A DNA stretch of 64,000 nt from Seiridium cupressi (Eukaryota; Ascomycota; Sordariomycetes; Amphisphaeriales; Sporocadaceae): positions 62,001 to 126,000 of the forward strand of contig JARVKI010000017.1 in NCBI GenBank assembly GCA_036674765.1, written 5' to 3'. A program made the position numbers and the translations under genes. Under the pieces are notes generated by a model that had not been told where the DNA came from, did no database searches, and was given only the letters and a program-made list of their open reading frames with translations. Below, in pieces: positions 53,104 through 63,309 of this stretch. Position 1 is the first letter of the stretch, and every line of letters starts with the position of its first letter.

Positions 53104-54135
53104 TTAGGAGTGCTTCTCGACCAAAGCCAGGAGAGCCACATTGACATCTGATGGATTTGAAGCGCTTAAGTAATGCGCACCTCCCTGGACAGAGCTGTAA
53201 TTGGCATCTTTAGATCCCGTAAACAGTTTAATCTGCTCTTCTGCGACCTGTGTCGAGTATACTATATCATCAGTCCCCTATTTTGGAAGTCATTTAGCAT
53301 GCAACTGTCGTGATATACTCTTTATCCCAATCCATTGAGCGCAGTTAATGGATGAGCTTGAACACTTACTTGTAGCCAGTGAACCGGGCATGTAATGTAC
53401 TCGAGTCTCAGCAGAAGGCCGTCCCTCTCGGCCAGACAGATAGTGGCCATCTTCAGCTTTCTTCTACCCTTGTCACCCTTATAAACCTCGGTAATGGACC
53501 GACTCCAAAAATCAGTGTTTTCTGCAGTGCCAGCGGCCCCAAAACCTAAACCCGTACACGCTCCTACCCAATCTTGATCAGGCGTGAAATCCGGTGTGGG
53601 CTCCGCACTCGTCCATTTCTGCAGAAATGGCTTGAAGAAAGGAACCGGGTCCCAGCAGCCTTTCGCGCGGGAGTCTGCAGATTCAGTGTCCATGGAAGTG
53701 CCCAGAAGTAGAAGACCTTGGATCTAATAGTGCTAGTTAGCATGGTGTCAGATCTGCTTCAAAGAAACATACCCTTTGAGGAGCGAGTAACGCGATACGA
53801 GCAGCAACCCAGCCACCCGCACTGGTTCCGAGGGCGAAGAACTTGTCAACCTTCAGATGATCTAGGACGAGCAGTGCCACCCTAGCCGAGTCCCAGTAGG
53901 TGAATTGCTCAGAGGCGCAGGTCGTGGCACCATGGCCAAGAGGCTCGATCGCAACGAGGTTCATGGCCGTGGTGAGCTTCTCGTTCTCGAACTGAGGGCG
54001 GAAGAGCGCCGACGTCATGCACATGGAGTTGATGAGCACACACGTGGACTTCGAGAGGTCGAGGTGGTCGTTGGCTAGCGCGTATCCTGCGCGAGTGCCG
54101 AGATATGGCACGTCGATAGTCTTGACGGCCGCCAT
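53104..54135 (-). CDS. Alpha/beta hydrolase, 296 aa
   Basis: Exons are 54135-53773, 53723-53370 and 53277-53104 (891 nt), with introns of 49 and 92 nt starting GTATGT and GTAAGT. The fold is recognisable: an oxyanion-side strand near STCVLINSM, the nucleophile elbow GTSAGGW with Ser105, a late acid candidate in GTDDIVY (Asp242/243), and the catalytic His274 in QGGAHYLS. These form a Ser-Asp-His triad. A lid-like helical region follows the elbow (about residues 125-235). No signal peptide or membrane helix is present, so a cytosolic esterase or similar enzyme is inferred. The substrate cannot be told. The 3' ends of this gene and the dioxygenase-like gene face each other across about 215 bp. 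Confidence 0.88.
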
Positions 54136-55511
54136 TGTTGAGTATAAAGGTGGTTGTCGAAATGAAAGTTGGCTTAGAGAGCATCTATTGTTCGTGGGGA
54201 CGATGGCTGGGTAGTTAAATCCGGTATTGTTTGATGAGGCAAATCATCATGGGGCTTCAAAGCATTCGATATCTTGCATTCCGATACGTAACAGCTGAAG
54301 TTAGTCTGTACACTAGAACAGGTCCTCCCGTCCCCACTTTCGGGGTGATACCCCAGAAAGAGATTCGTGCATTCGGGCCCTGTACTTAGTCTGACTTGGC
54401 TGCGCGGTGATTCGTTCAGATATACTCACGAGTATACCTCGAGCGGTAGTTGATATACCAAATCCGTCAACCAGAGATAATGAGACCGATGAGTTGCAAC
54501 ATAAGCAATCTTCCAACTAATAGTCATTGTGATCGACTCTTTTGACACTTTAATTTGCAGCACGATTAACAGGTCAGGTGAAGAGTATCTATCGTATAGG
54601 TGAAATAGAGCTCATTTGCAAGCGGAGGTGCCCGCTGCTAGATAGTTACACGTTGTCCCCCTTGCAGAGGTTTTAACATGATCGAAGCGGTTCGAGGCTG
54701 AATGAGTATGCTCATGTTAGTGGCTGCAGCTGGAAATACTGACTATAATTGCGTTTATTTCTTGACGTCCTACAACTCGCATGTATCTCTGTGTCCACTT
54801 GGTCGCATCCTTTCCAAGTGCCGATTAAGGAGGAATTCCCACGCAAGGGTTGTGGGAAGATGGCTTCTCTACGATGATCATAACCAATGAATGGAAAGAT
54901 TTACGAGAAGAAATAAAGGAGTGGACATCGAGTTCATATTAATATGCCATCGCATGATAACATATAGGCACTAATTCGCAAAATACAGCGGAATTGGCAC
55001 TTTAGAGAGCTTTGCAGCCTCTATGCTTGCGCCAGAATGGAGGTTCATCATCATTGCCTGATTACCTGATTATGCGTTTGCAGTCAGTAATACAGGCATC
55101 ACTTCAACCCCAGAAGTGGTAGTAACTTTTGCTGCGGGCAATATCTCTCGATTCCATGCCTGTCAAACTTGTACTGTAGGTAGCAGGCAACAATCTAACC
55201 TTTTGTAAACATACCCCTTCGCTCCGGGGCAATTCTTGAGGTTAGTTGAACCCATCAACCACCTCACTCGTGTTACCCTTTGAATTCTTTCCTCCCATAT
55301 ATTTCGAGCGATCACCGCTTTTCATATTACATCGACCATATTTCAAGTCCAGCTCAGATATGCTCCGAATTCATATAGCGTGGAAACTAGTGTCCTTGCT
55401 ACTACCCAAATGCATTGAACTACATGAACGTTCTCCAAGGGACCTCCTCCCCTTTCTCGAGCACCTCCCTGAACGTGGTCCACTGTAGCGTCCCAGAAGT
55501 GAAGCGATTTT
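54136..55511. other. Intergenic, 1.4 kb
   Basis: Promoter side of the hydrolase, then AT-rich DNA. Open frames of up to 80 codons show no motif. No gene recognised. Confidence 0.45.
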
Positions 55512-55892
55512 TCAGGGTCGCATGATACCGATAATAAGCCTTTGCAGCAGTCGAATGATCACGAAGATGATGGAACCACCGGAAATTTGACGACAGACAA
55601 ACTGGAGTTCATCGACACCGTGAAAAAGTCCAGTAATGTAGCAGGCGAAAGGTGACGAGCGACCGTTACAGCGGTCTTCGTAGAAGAGGAAGGTCGGTTC
55701 TCGTTTTTCCTTTTTCACATGCAGGGAGTGGAACGCACTTATTATATGAGAGGCAGCCTCCCGCTTGACAGTCTCTACCATATTATCATAGATGAGTTTC
55801 GGGTCCCCACCTCCACGTCGATACCCATCTCTTTCAAGCGGCGATAAAGTTAAGCCCTTGGCGAATAGTTTGTTTTGTGCGCGCCTTTGTCA
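55512..55892 (-). pseudogene. Possible protein-coding remnant, about 125 codons
   Basis: The minus-strand frame from about 55892 to 55512 reads continuously. It includes NKLFAKGLTLSPLERDGYR, then GGGDPKLIYDNMVETVKRE and a Cys-containing segment FACYITGLFHGVDELQF. It has the amphipathic, charged texture of a real protein exon. No ATG begins the full frame, and the adjacent upstream frame (56153 to 55890, containing NFMPLEVVTLLCNLGS) is offset. I could not find a clean splice between them or name a family. It is either a decayed gene or part of a gene whose exon pattern I failed to see. Confidence 0.25.
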
Positions 55893-57681
55893 GCTTTCCT
55901 TCCCACTAATGCCCAGAACTTCGCTAAGGGTACAAGGCCGTAAAAGCTGAGATGTGCATTCAGTGTAGCCTCGGACAGCACGATGAACGATGAACGATGA
56001 ACGTAGTTTAGGACAGTCCCGAGCAACTGGGTGTCTCGATCCTAGGTTACAGAGCAGTGTCACAACCTCAAGCGGCATAAAATTCTTGGGCAGTTCTCTT
56101 GGCATAGCGCAATACTGGTTACACAGACACTTCAATCGCACCTTGTACAACAAACGAAGCTAGGTTTCCATGCCACCAATCGAGATCATCACATATCACC
56201 TTGCTCTATTTTGTATTGTTGTTTCGTGGCCGGAGCTCGTGCAGCCCTCTTGGCTAAGAGATCCCCTTCCCGAAGAACACACAGTTCAACAAGGGTACCC
56301 ACCGTGGAGTACCCAGCAGGTCTATGGACACAACAGAAATAGCAAATCCCGTTGGAGATCCAAAGCAGAACGTTTAAACCCAGCGAGAACGCGGCTGGGG
56401 GATTGTGTAGCATGGCTAATATCGAGAAGAGCCTCAATATTGCTAAAGTGGTACATGAAAATCGAGCTTTGCTTGGCTACCTCGCTCGTGTCACAATTCT
56501 GCTTTCGGGTGCGGGCTAGGTAGGGATATGAGGACAAGTGGCCCTAAGACTTGACACATCCGGCCACAAATGAATCATGACGGCCAATTCGAGTTGCCAA
56601 AAACATCGTTGTGCAGTGGGTTTGCTTGCCACACATGGGATAGTACTCGTGCATTACGAAATGAGATTTCGTGGTCTGGCCGGGTAGCCGCCTCGACTTC
56701 GTGACCAAAAAGAACCCAGAGCAATAGATGCCTTGCTCAAGCAGGAACTTTGCGGGATCTGCTCAGCGGCAGTTCTTGTATTCTTATGAAATAAGAAGTA
56801 ATGTTGTCGATCACCACTCGAGAGTCCCAGCGCAGCACCTAAAAGAGTCGTATGCATGTGGGACTCGGTGGCGGGCCGGTCCAACCATTGCTCGAGTCCT
56901 TTCAACCGCTGAGAAAACCGTGCTTTCGGTAGGTATGTGCAAATGACTCGGGTTTTGGCGGCTTCACCTTTCAGGGAATTGAGAGATACACATGCAAGTT
57001 CAATGATTTCCCACGTCGCAAATCGTTAATGGAACGTAGACATTCCTGACCCCAGGGCCCGTGATAGATCGCGCAACGAAAAGGAGGTCCTTTGTGCTGC
57101 AGGTAGACGTCTACTTGCATGAGATGAAGACGCACATGTCAACGACAATCTGCGGGAAATGATATCAATCAGGTCAACGCATTCGGCGGCATCGTACAGA
57201 CTCACCACTTCAATCATTAATGTCATCCCTGTGCAGTTTTCGTATTGTTGTGGTACCAAAAGGATGCATACATACATGTACTGACAGATAGAGGAAAGGT
57301 TAGCAAGAAAAGCATCGAGATGAACATAATAAGGCATGAATGATGCTCGCAAAACAGGAGAGACGGGTTCAAGAAGACCCTGGACGAGCATTAACTCGGC
57401 TCACATACCTTACCAGCCCACCAAAATCATCTCAAACAGCGGATTAAACCAGTATATTCGCATATTGAACCCATCTGAACTCGGGTTACGAAATCGTGTA
57501 CTGTTAGCGGCTGAGAGTACTCACCTTCCCTGAATGTCTGACTGAGGTTCGGGACTTGCTCGGACCTTGATAACAGAAGGTATATTGTTGGCACCCGCAA
57601 TACCGTTCTTGACGCCTCGCTAACCTCCTTCGAAGTTACAGAGCGGCCGGTCGAGATTGTCGTCCCCTTCTCTAAGTCGCC
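55893..57681. other. Intergenic, 1.8 kb
   Basis: No intact gene. A 7-bp tandem repeat lies at 55981-56001. Minus-strand frames around 56.95-57.15 kb read locally like protein (for example a segment ending KSLNLHVYLSIP) but connect to nothing recognisable. Confidence 0.4.
55981..56001. repeat. Tandem repeat, CGATGAA x 3
   Basis: Three exact copies of the heptamer CGATGAA in non-coding DNA. Too short to suggest a function. Confidence 0.9.
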
Positions 57682-58008
57682 ATGTGCCGCGATACCAAGA
57701 TGCAGTCGATTTGCCCAACGTGTAGCCGATGTATCGCCGAAAAAAGCAACAAACAATTGTGCGGCGAGGCCCGGCGCAGAGGACTTAGCTTTGGTCGCTG
57801 CACCATGGGCATTCGTCAGGATGAGAAAGAGTTCCGTGGCGAGGAATGTCGTGGTTGTGCTGAAATCACGGAGTTGAGGATGAATGAATTGGAAATGAGC
57901 GACTTTGCAGTTCGAGGCCTGGGCTGGAAGACGAAAAAATCGGAAAAGGGTGGCAACACGGCTGCGTATCATGACGAAAGTGACGATGGAATAGTATATA
58001 TCTGGTAG
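57682..58008 (+). CDS. Small Cys-rich hypothetical protein, 108 aa
   Basis: The ATG at 57682 opens a 108-aa frame. Eight Cys lie in the first 60 residues, including CPTCSRC (Cys11, Cys14, Cys17) and CRGC (Cys56, Cys59), with single Cys at 2, 27 and 40. The spacing suggests a small zinc-binding unit. The C-terminal half is charged and ends DESDDGIVYIW. It resembles short fungal Cys-rich hypotheticals in style, but I cannot name a family. A longer 256-codon frame lies antisense (58197 to 57427). Only one of the two is likely to be coding, and I favour this one because of its CxxC pattern. Confidence 0.4.
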   Translation: MCRDTKMQSICPTCSRCIAEKSNKQLCGEARRRGLSFGRCTMGIRQDEKEFRGEECRGCAEITELRMNELEMSDFAVRGLGWKTKKSEKGGNTAAYHDESDDGIVYIW

Positions 58009-59148
58009 TGTGTAGCCTGGGCATCGGCACTGGGAGTCTTCGCTGCTTATAAACGGAGTGATATTGCCACAAAATGCTACAATGAACACATGGTCAAGGT
58101 TAAAAGTCAATTTGATGCCAGGATTAGCGGTTATACTACGAACTGTGTGACCGCTAAGGGGAGAGATAATTACAACACATATTGACCTGGCGATCAATTT
58201 TATAGCTGCGCTAGCTTAGCGCTCGAGTGGGCTCTGGTTTCCCGACCTAGGTCGATTTTGGGGGTTTGCCCCTCGGAAATAGGTAGAGAAGAAGTGCAGA
58301 TTGAGACTACTCCGCAACGGAAGCTTGGTGAGTGAATTTGATGGTTGAGCGTCAGAAAGCAACCAACATGAGTGGAACTGGCGAAGCAACAGGCTTCTTA
58401 GGCCCAAGTGTCGCGTGGTGGGCTGAAATAGCAGAGCCACAGAGGTCCTACATAAGAGCATATGTAGTGTAAGACGCCAGTGGGCGGCATTAACTAAGCA
58501 CGTCGATGTAAAATTCTAGTTTGAGCTCATGTTTGAGACTTGGTTCCGTGATTTCGTGGCTTTGGTCGCCGCAAGTCTGGACGCAATTATTGGGCACCAA
58601 ACAAAGAAAAGTGTCTGAATTGAAGCGGTCAACCCAGATTACAGGTGTCACGGCAAGTGCGTCACGCTAGTTAGAGCAAAGGCAAGAAATTACTTTGACG
58701 CAACACATTTAGCTATGACAGGTAGAATTGATGCCAGGACCTGAACTATCTCTCGACAGAAGGCGTGACGACCTATTAAAGCATCTAGCCAGGCTGTATA
58801 TACAAGTCGTTCTGGTGCCATTCGGAGCCAATGGGATGAAATCAACTCCAGTTGGATTGCACAAATCTACGTTACCCACATGCGCACTTTCGCCTGCAAT
58901 TGGCTGCGCACCTCCATAAGTTAGGTGCAACAAGCCGCTAAATTAGGCTCTTGCAACTAAACCTGGGCAGCCACGGACTGGGGTCACCAAGGGCCCTGGA
59001 AATATCAGTCGGTCCGGAATTTCAACTGCGCGCTGGAAATTACAACAAACGCACGCGTCTTCACATTCTGTCCCGTGGTAGACCATATCTGCTCAATTGA
59101 GATGCCAAGTTCCAGGCTGCACCTTGGGATGACTCAGTATCGTGCGCT
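58009..59148. other. Intergenic, 1.1 kb
   Basis: Upstream region of the 976-aa gene. No other coding region, RNA or repeat recognised. Confidence 0.5.
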
Positions 59149-62127
59149 ATGGATCCCCCACCGAGCTTCGACTTTGTCGAATCCGATCGAGCCAAAGAGC
59201 TTGAGCGGCTTCGGTCGCATTGGACATCTGAGAAAGATAAAATCCGCCGGCATTATATGAGCTTATTAAGAGCAGAATCCGATCCGGATATGTGGGAGTC
59301 GTTGGAGACAGAAAAGCAGGCCAAGTTGACTGATTTGGATAAAACCCTTGCGCTTCAGGAACGGGATCTTCAAGAACGACACGACCGCGATAAACGGCTT
59401 AGAGCTGTGTTACAACAGCAACTATCCGATCTCAAGCCTGTATCAAGCTTGGACCAAAATCTCCCGCTCACACCAAAACCTGAAGCAGGCGACGAGCAAC
59501 CTGGGTTGTCTAACATGCCACCGTACAAGCCGTCGGCGGCATCAGCGCCACCAAACAAAATCCAGGTCGAGGTATGGCAACAACTCACATACGGTCAGCA
59601 TCGACTAATGCTGAGAATCCAGGGACTAAGTCGTGACCAAGCCCAAAAACGCAGAACGTCTTCAGACCTCTCTAAGAAAGCCAAACGCCCTCGCTCTTGC
59701 CATGATGTTGACCAAGAGAATGGGGCTGCTGCAACTGTTCGTCTCCCGGATGTTGATGGCCGAACAACCACGTATCAAGAAGTTCGTCGCCGTGCGACAG
59801 AGGACGGCCATTGGGACACAATCATAGAATATCCGTCCAACTCCAGGCATTGGTATGTTCTATATTGTGAAGAGCATCGCCTGCATTTTAAGCAATCTGC
59901 ACTAAGCGCTGCGGCTAAACACTTGAACTCACCATCTCACAATTTTCCGAATCGTCATCAAAAGGCAGCCCTTGAAGCGCTGGGCTTCCGCGTTGTTGAT
60001 TGCACGAAGGAACTGCAAGCAACCCACAACGCGGAAGTGAATCTCGCTTTCAACCACGGGTACGTTCCCGAAAACATACCCAAAGGACTCGGCAAAAAAG
60101 TCGAATATCCCTTCACAACGGTATCAGCGGTGGCCAAAAGCCAAAAGAAACTCGATCATGAGTCCCCTCCTTCCAGTCAAGATTCTGCAGATTCCCCAAA
60201 GAAGTCAAGAGAGGATATACCGGGGAACAAGCTCAATTCGACAGACCGGCAAATTATTACCAACCCCAAGCTATTTTATGCATATTATTGCGATTTTGCT
60301 GAAGAGGTGGATGGCGAGATACAAACGTCAATTTGGCCCGTTATCATCTTAGGTTGGGACGATCTCACGCAGGGACTTCCACCCGCGGACGGGCTTATAC
60401 CTGTCAAGAGGCTCGTAGATACCACCCTCCTGGAGAAGGACTCTGAACCTCCCAAGTGCTATATTTATAGTGATGAGATGGATAAGATTGTGGGATGGGC
60501 ACCAGGTTACCAAGATGGCGGCATGGCGATCAAGATCAAACAAAGAAAGTTTCCCGTCATGTTTTTTGACGACCACAATTCCTACGCTTGGGTCGCAGGA
60601 AAGTCACTGTCCAGATTCCCTATAGGGAAGAAGCATGCACCAAAAAAGAAGGGCTACAAGGAGCGTGCATTTAATGAGGCGCGTAATTATATCGCCCAGA
60701 GAGAAGGTTATCCATGTTGGGAGGATAGGGAAATTGCTAGAAAGAAGAACCAGCTAAGTAAGCGAGCTAGGCGGTTATCCGCTCTCATGCTAATTCTGTT
60801 TTTAGTTCCATGGCAGCCCGGGATGTCGAGAGCATCCAGGGATTCTGAGGTCCGGAATACTGCGCAGAAGAGCGAGATCCAAAACCCATCTACTAAGAGA
60901 ACCTATTCAGAGTTCCAGAGCTTAGCTGAGGATGAATCCCAACCCGGTTCCCAGGACTCGGTAGACCAAGAGCTCCAGGCACTAATTGAAAGGGGAGGCG
61001 AAATACCCGGTGATGAAGACTACCAGATGTCAACTAAGAATGACAGTAGTGATGACACTGACACTGACACCGACTTGGGTGTGGCAGGGGGTATAAACGT
61101 GAAAGAGCTATTCAAAAAGGGGAAAGCCTGGTCATCTGCGTATAAGCTACGAAGCGAGGACAGGTGGGAACCAGCCACAAGCACCTCTCCAATAAGGACT
61201 CAGAAATCATCTATAGCGGACATAGTTTCAGGCACAGCTTTGGATGACCATACCTTGAAGGATCTCGGTCCTGGGCATCGGCGGGCCAAGCAAGCTCGGA
61301 CAATGAAAGAGTCTAGTCCTGTCGTGATAAACATGGACAAGGGCGATCAGACTCGCAAGCAGAATGCTTCAGAACCACGAGCTGCTTCTATGCCGATAAT
61401 GGCGGGACAGACTCCGGTGCAAAAGTTGAATACGCAACGAACAGCTCAAGCGCAACATCGACTATCGATGCCTCCAGTCATCGGAGTCTCGGCTCTCGTA
61501 CCTACTGCTTCCAGTGTGATTAACACTCTTCCAGTTGAGAGTTCTCAAAAGCACGAGCATCCCCTACGGCGGGAACCGGGCTTGCCCAGCTCATTCGAGT
61601 CTACAACGGGAGCTTTAACTGGCACGAAGGAAGCACAGGATGATCCGTTAGCCATGGCTAATAAGCAGCATGAGCTGCGCAGCCTGCCGGGCTCTTCCAA
61701 GCCGACTGGGGACTCCCCAATCGCTTCTGTTTCAGTCCCGGGTAGTCCGGATATGCTCCATCGTTTTGAGTTGAGCCTGTATCAGCACCAACGCGCTGGA
61801 ATCTTGGTTGACTGGACACGGCCCAGCCCAGAAGAGCATGGGATTCAGCTCTTCGATTGCGAGTCTAACAAGGTGCAGTCTGCTCCAGGTGGCCCGGTCG
61901 ACGTTCGTATCGATGCTGCTTTTTGGGGGAGTCTTCATCTGAAATCGCTTCCCGGCAATAGCGTTATAACCATAGCCCAAGACGACGAAACGACTACGAT
62001 AATGTTCGACCGCAAGAAGGGAGATGAGAGGATCTCGAGTGGCAAAGTCCAAGCCCGGAAGTTTGTTGATTGGCTGCGGAATGAACGAGGAAAGTTAGGG
62101 TTGAAACTTAAGACGAGCGTTGGCTGA
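59149..62127 (+). CDS. Large fungal protein of unknown function with a C/H zinc-site candidate, about 976 aa
   Basis: The frame is open for 992 codons, but a good intron (60758-60805: GTAAGC, TGCTAAT branch, TTTTTAG) probably splits it into 59149-60757 and 60806-62127, giving 976 aa. The N-terminal 100 residues are charged coiled coil (LERLRSHWTSEKDKIRRHY). A zinc-site candidate is Cys240-x2-His243-x14-His258-x5-His264 (YCEEHRLHF onward). A folded middle (about residues 375-520) holds FYAYYCDFAEEVDGE and VMFFDDHNSYAWVAG. The region from 560 to 860 is disordered and Ser/Pro-rich. The conserved-looking C-terminus includes QLFDCESNKV and ARKFVDWLRNERGKLG. It resembles uncharacterised proteins of Sordariomycetes (recalled, not searched). 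A nuclear, chromatin-linked role is only a guess from the zinc site and composition. Confidence 0.75.
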   Translation: MDPPPSFDFVESDRAKELERLRSHWTSEKDKIRRHYMSLLRAESDPDMWESLETEKQAKLTDLDKTLALQERDLQERHDRDKRLRAVLQQQLSDLKPVSSLDQNLPLTPKPEAGDEQPGLSNMPPYKPSAASAPPNKIQVEVWQQLTYGQHRLMLRIQGLSRDQAQKRRTSSDLSKKAKRPRSCHDVDQENGAAATVRLPDVDGRTTTYQEVRRRATEDGHWDTIIEYPSNSRHWYVLYCEEHRLHFKQSALSAAAKHLNSPSHNFPNRHQKAALEALGFRVVDCTKELQATHNAEVNLAFNHGYVPENIPKGLGKKVEYPFTTVSAVAKSQKKLDHESPPSSQDSADSPKKSREDIPGNKLNSTDRQIITNPKLFYAYYCDFAEEVDGEIQTSIWPVIILGWDDLTQGLPPADGLIPVKRLVDTTLLEKDSEPPKCYIYSDEMDKIVGWAPGYQDGGMAIKIKQRKFPVMFFDDHNSYAWVAGKSLSRFPIGKKHAPKKKGYKERAFNEARNYIAQREGYPCWEDREIARKKNQLSKRARRLSALMLILFLVPWQPGMSRASRDSEVRNTAQKSEIQNPSTKRTYSEFQSLAEDESQPGSQDSVDQELQALIERGGEIPGDEDYQMSTKNDSSDDTDTDTDLGVAGGINVKELFKKGKAWSSAYKLRSEDRWEPATSTSPIRTQKSSIADIVSGTALDDHTLKDLGPGHRRAKQARTMKESSPVVINMDKGDQTRKQNASEPRAASMPIMAGQTPVQKLNTQRTAQAQHRLSMPPVIGVSALVPTASSVINTLPVESSQKHEHPLRREPGLPSSFESTTGALTGTKEAQDDPLAMANKQHELRSLPGSSKPTGDSPIASVSVPGSPDMLHRFELSLYQHQRAGILVDWTRPSPEEHGIQLFDCESNKVQSAPGGPVDVRIDAAFWGSLHLKSLPGNSVITIAQDDETTTIMFDRKKGDERISSGKVQARKFVDWLRNERGKLGLKLKTSVG

Positions 62128-63309
62128 TTATGGAATATGGAACGGGGCTCTCAAGGACGTTGTTTGTGCAATGGTCTGTTACGGAGTATGGTCGGTACTG
62201 GGACAATGATACCCAGGAGTCTGTTGAGCTTTTTGCAGCAAAGCGCTTCACACGATTACAGTGTTATCTCAATTCAATTCAAATTGTCCTAATGCGATAC
62301 TTTTGAAGTGCCTCCAAATGTCGTGTGGCGTTGAGTAAGAAAATCCCGACTATTGCTGTGTAAGGTGTCTACAAACATATATGACGCCTTCAGGTTGTTA
62401 TGGTCACTTGACAATGACCCGCGGTACACAGCCCATTAAGTGGGAAAAGGGTGTCGAGGTTGTTGATCCCCAGAGGACGTCACTGTGACTGGATCCGATC
62501 CGTGTCTGGGAGCACTGCATCCCTCCTTTTGCGAGTACGCAGAACAGCTGCTTTATTAGCTTGTCCTACCATTTGAGCATGTGAAAGGTGCCGAGTGCGC
62601 CTCGGCGGCGATAGCGTCGGTTACAGTGGGCTCCACCCCCGGCGCGTTGGATGAATGTCTGCCCTTCTTGTCCGGCTGACCGTGGTCCCATTCCAACGGA
62701 AGCGCACAACACTCTCTGCGTTATTCTGGTAACTGTAAGCAAATCGAATATTTCTACAGCTCACTGCACTCCAAAGGCGGATGGCACTGTTCGGCCTAAT
62801 CTGCACATAGGGAATCCACCCAGCGTCGCAGCCTTGTCCGAGGCTCCAGCACTACATTACAGTACCTTGCAATACCGCCCCTCCATGACGTCGCGACACG
62901 GGTTGCAGTGAAGAGTGGGCTGTAACTGATATCGGGAGGGTGCTGCAGGCGCGCGCGCGCGAGACGGTTCTGCTTCTTCCCTTGCTTTCATGGCTGCGCT
63001 GGTGAGCATGCGTCTTCTCTAATACTCTATTATTCCCATGTGTCTTTGTCGTTGAATCGAGTCTCTGGTGCCCACTCCTATTCCCCGCCCTGCTGCCTAC
63101 GAGTCCGGCGGCCGAGGCTGCCTTCTATGTGACGACACGCCGTTCTAGCTAGGCACCGCCCGTCCGTTGGTCGCAAGCTTTACCTCAAGCCCACCCATAG
63201 GCCAGCCAATGATGCCCACACCTCACCTTCCATTCACTGTCGCCTTCACCATACCATGTCCGTCGCTCGCTGAACACGCTGAACACAGGACACGCCCTGG
63301 CTGACCCAG
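62128..63309. other. Intergenic, 1.2 kb, upstream of the Pex24p-family gene
   Basis: Contains a 13-base alternating GC run at 62949-62961 and pyrimidine-rich leader-like sequence near the start codon at 63310. No gene recognised. Confidence 0.5.
62949..62961. repeat. Alternating GC tract, 13 bases
   Basis: GCGCGCGCGCGCG about 350 bp upstream of the Pex24p-family start. Such tracts can adopt Z-DNA; no function is claimed. Confidence 0.85.

Noticed and set aside
56950..57160. Minus-strand segment reading locally like a protein C-terminus
   Set aside because: Could not be joined to any upstream exon or linked to a family; left as intergenic.
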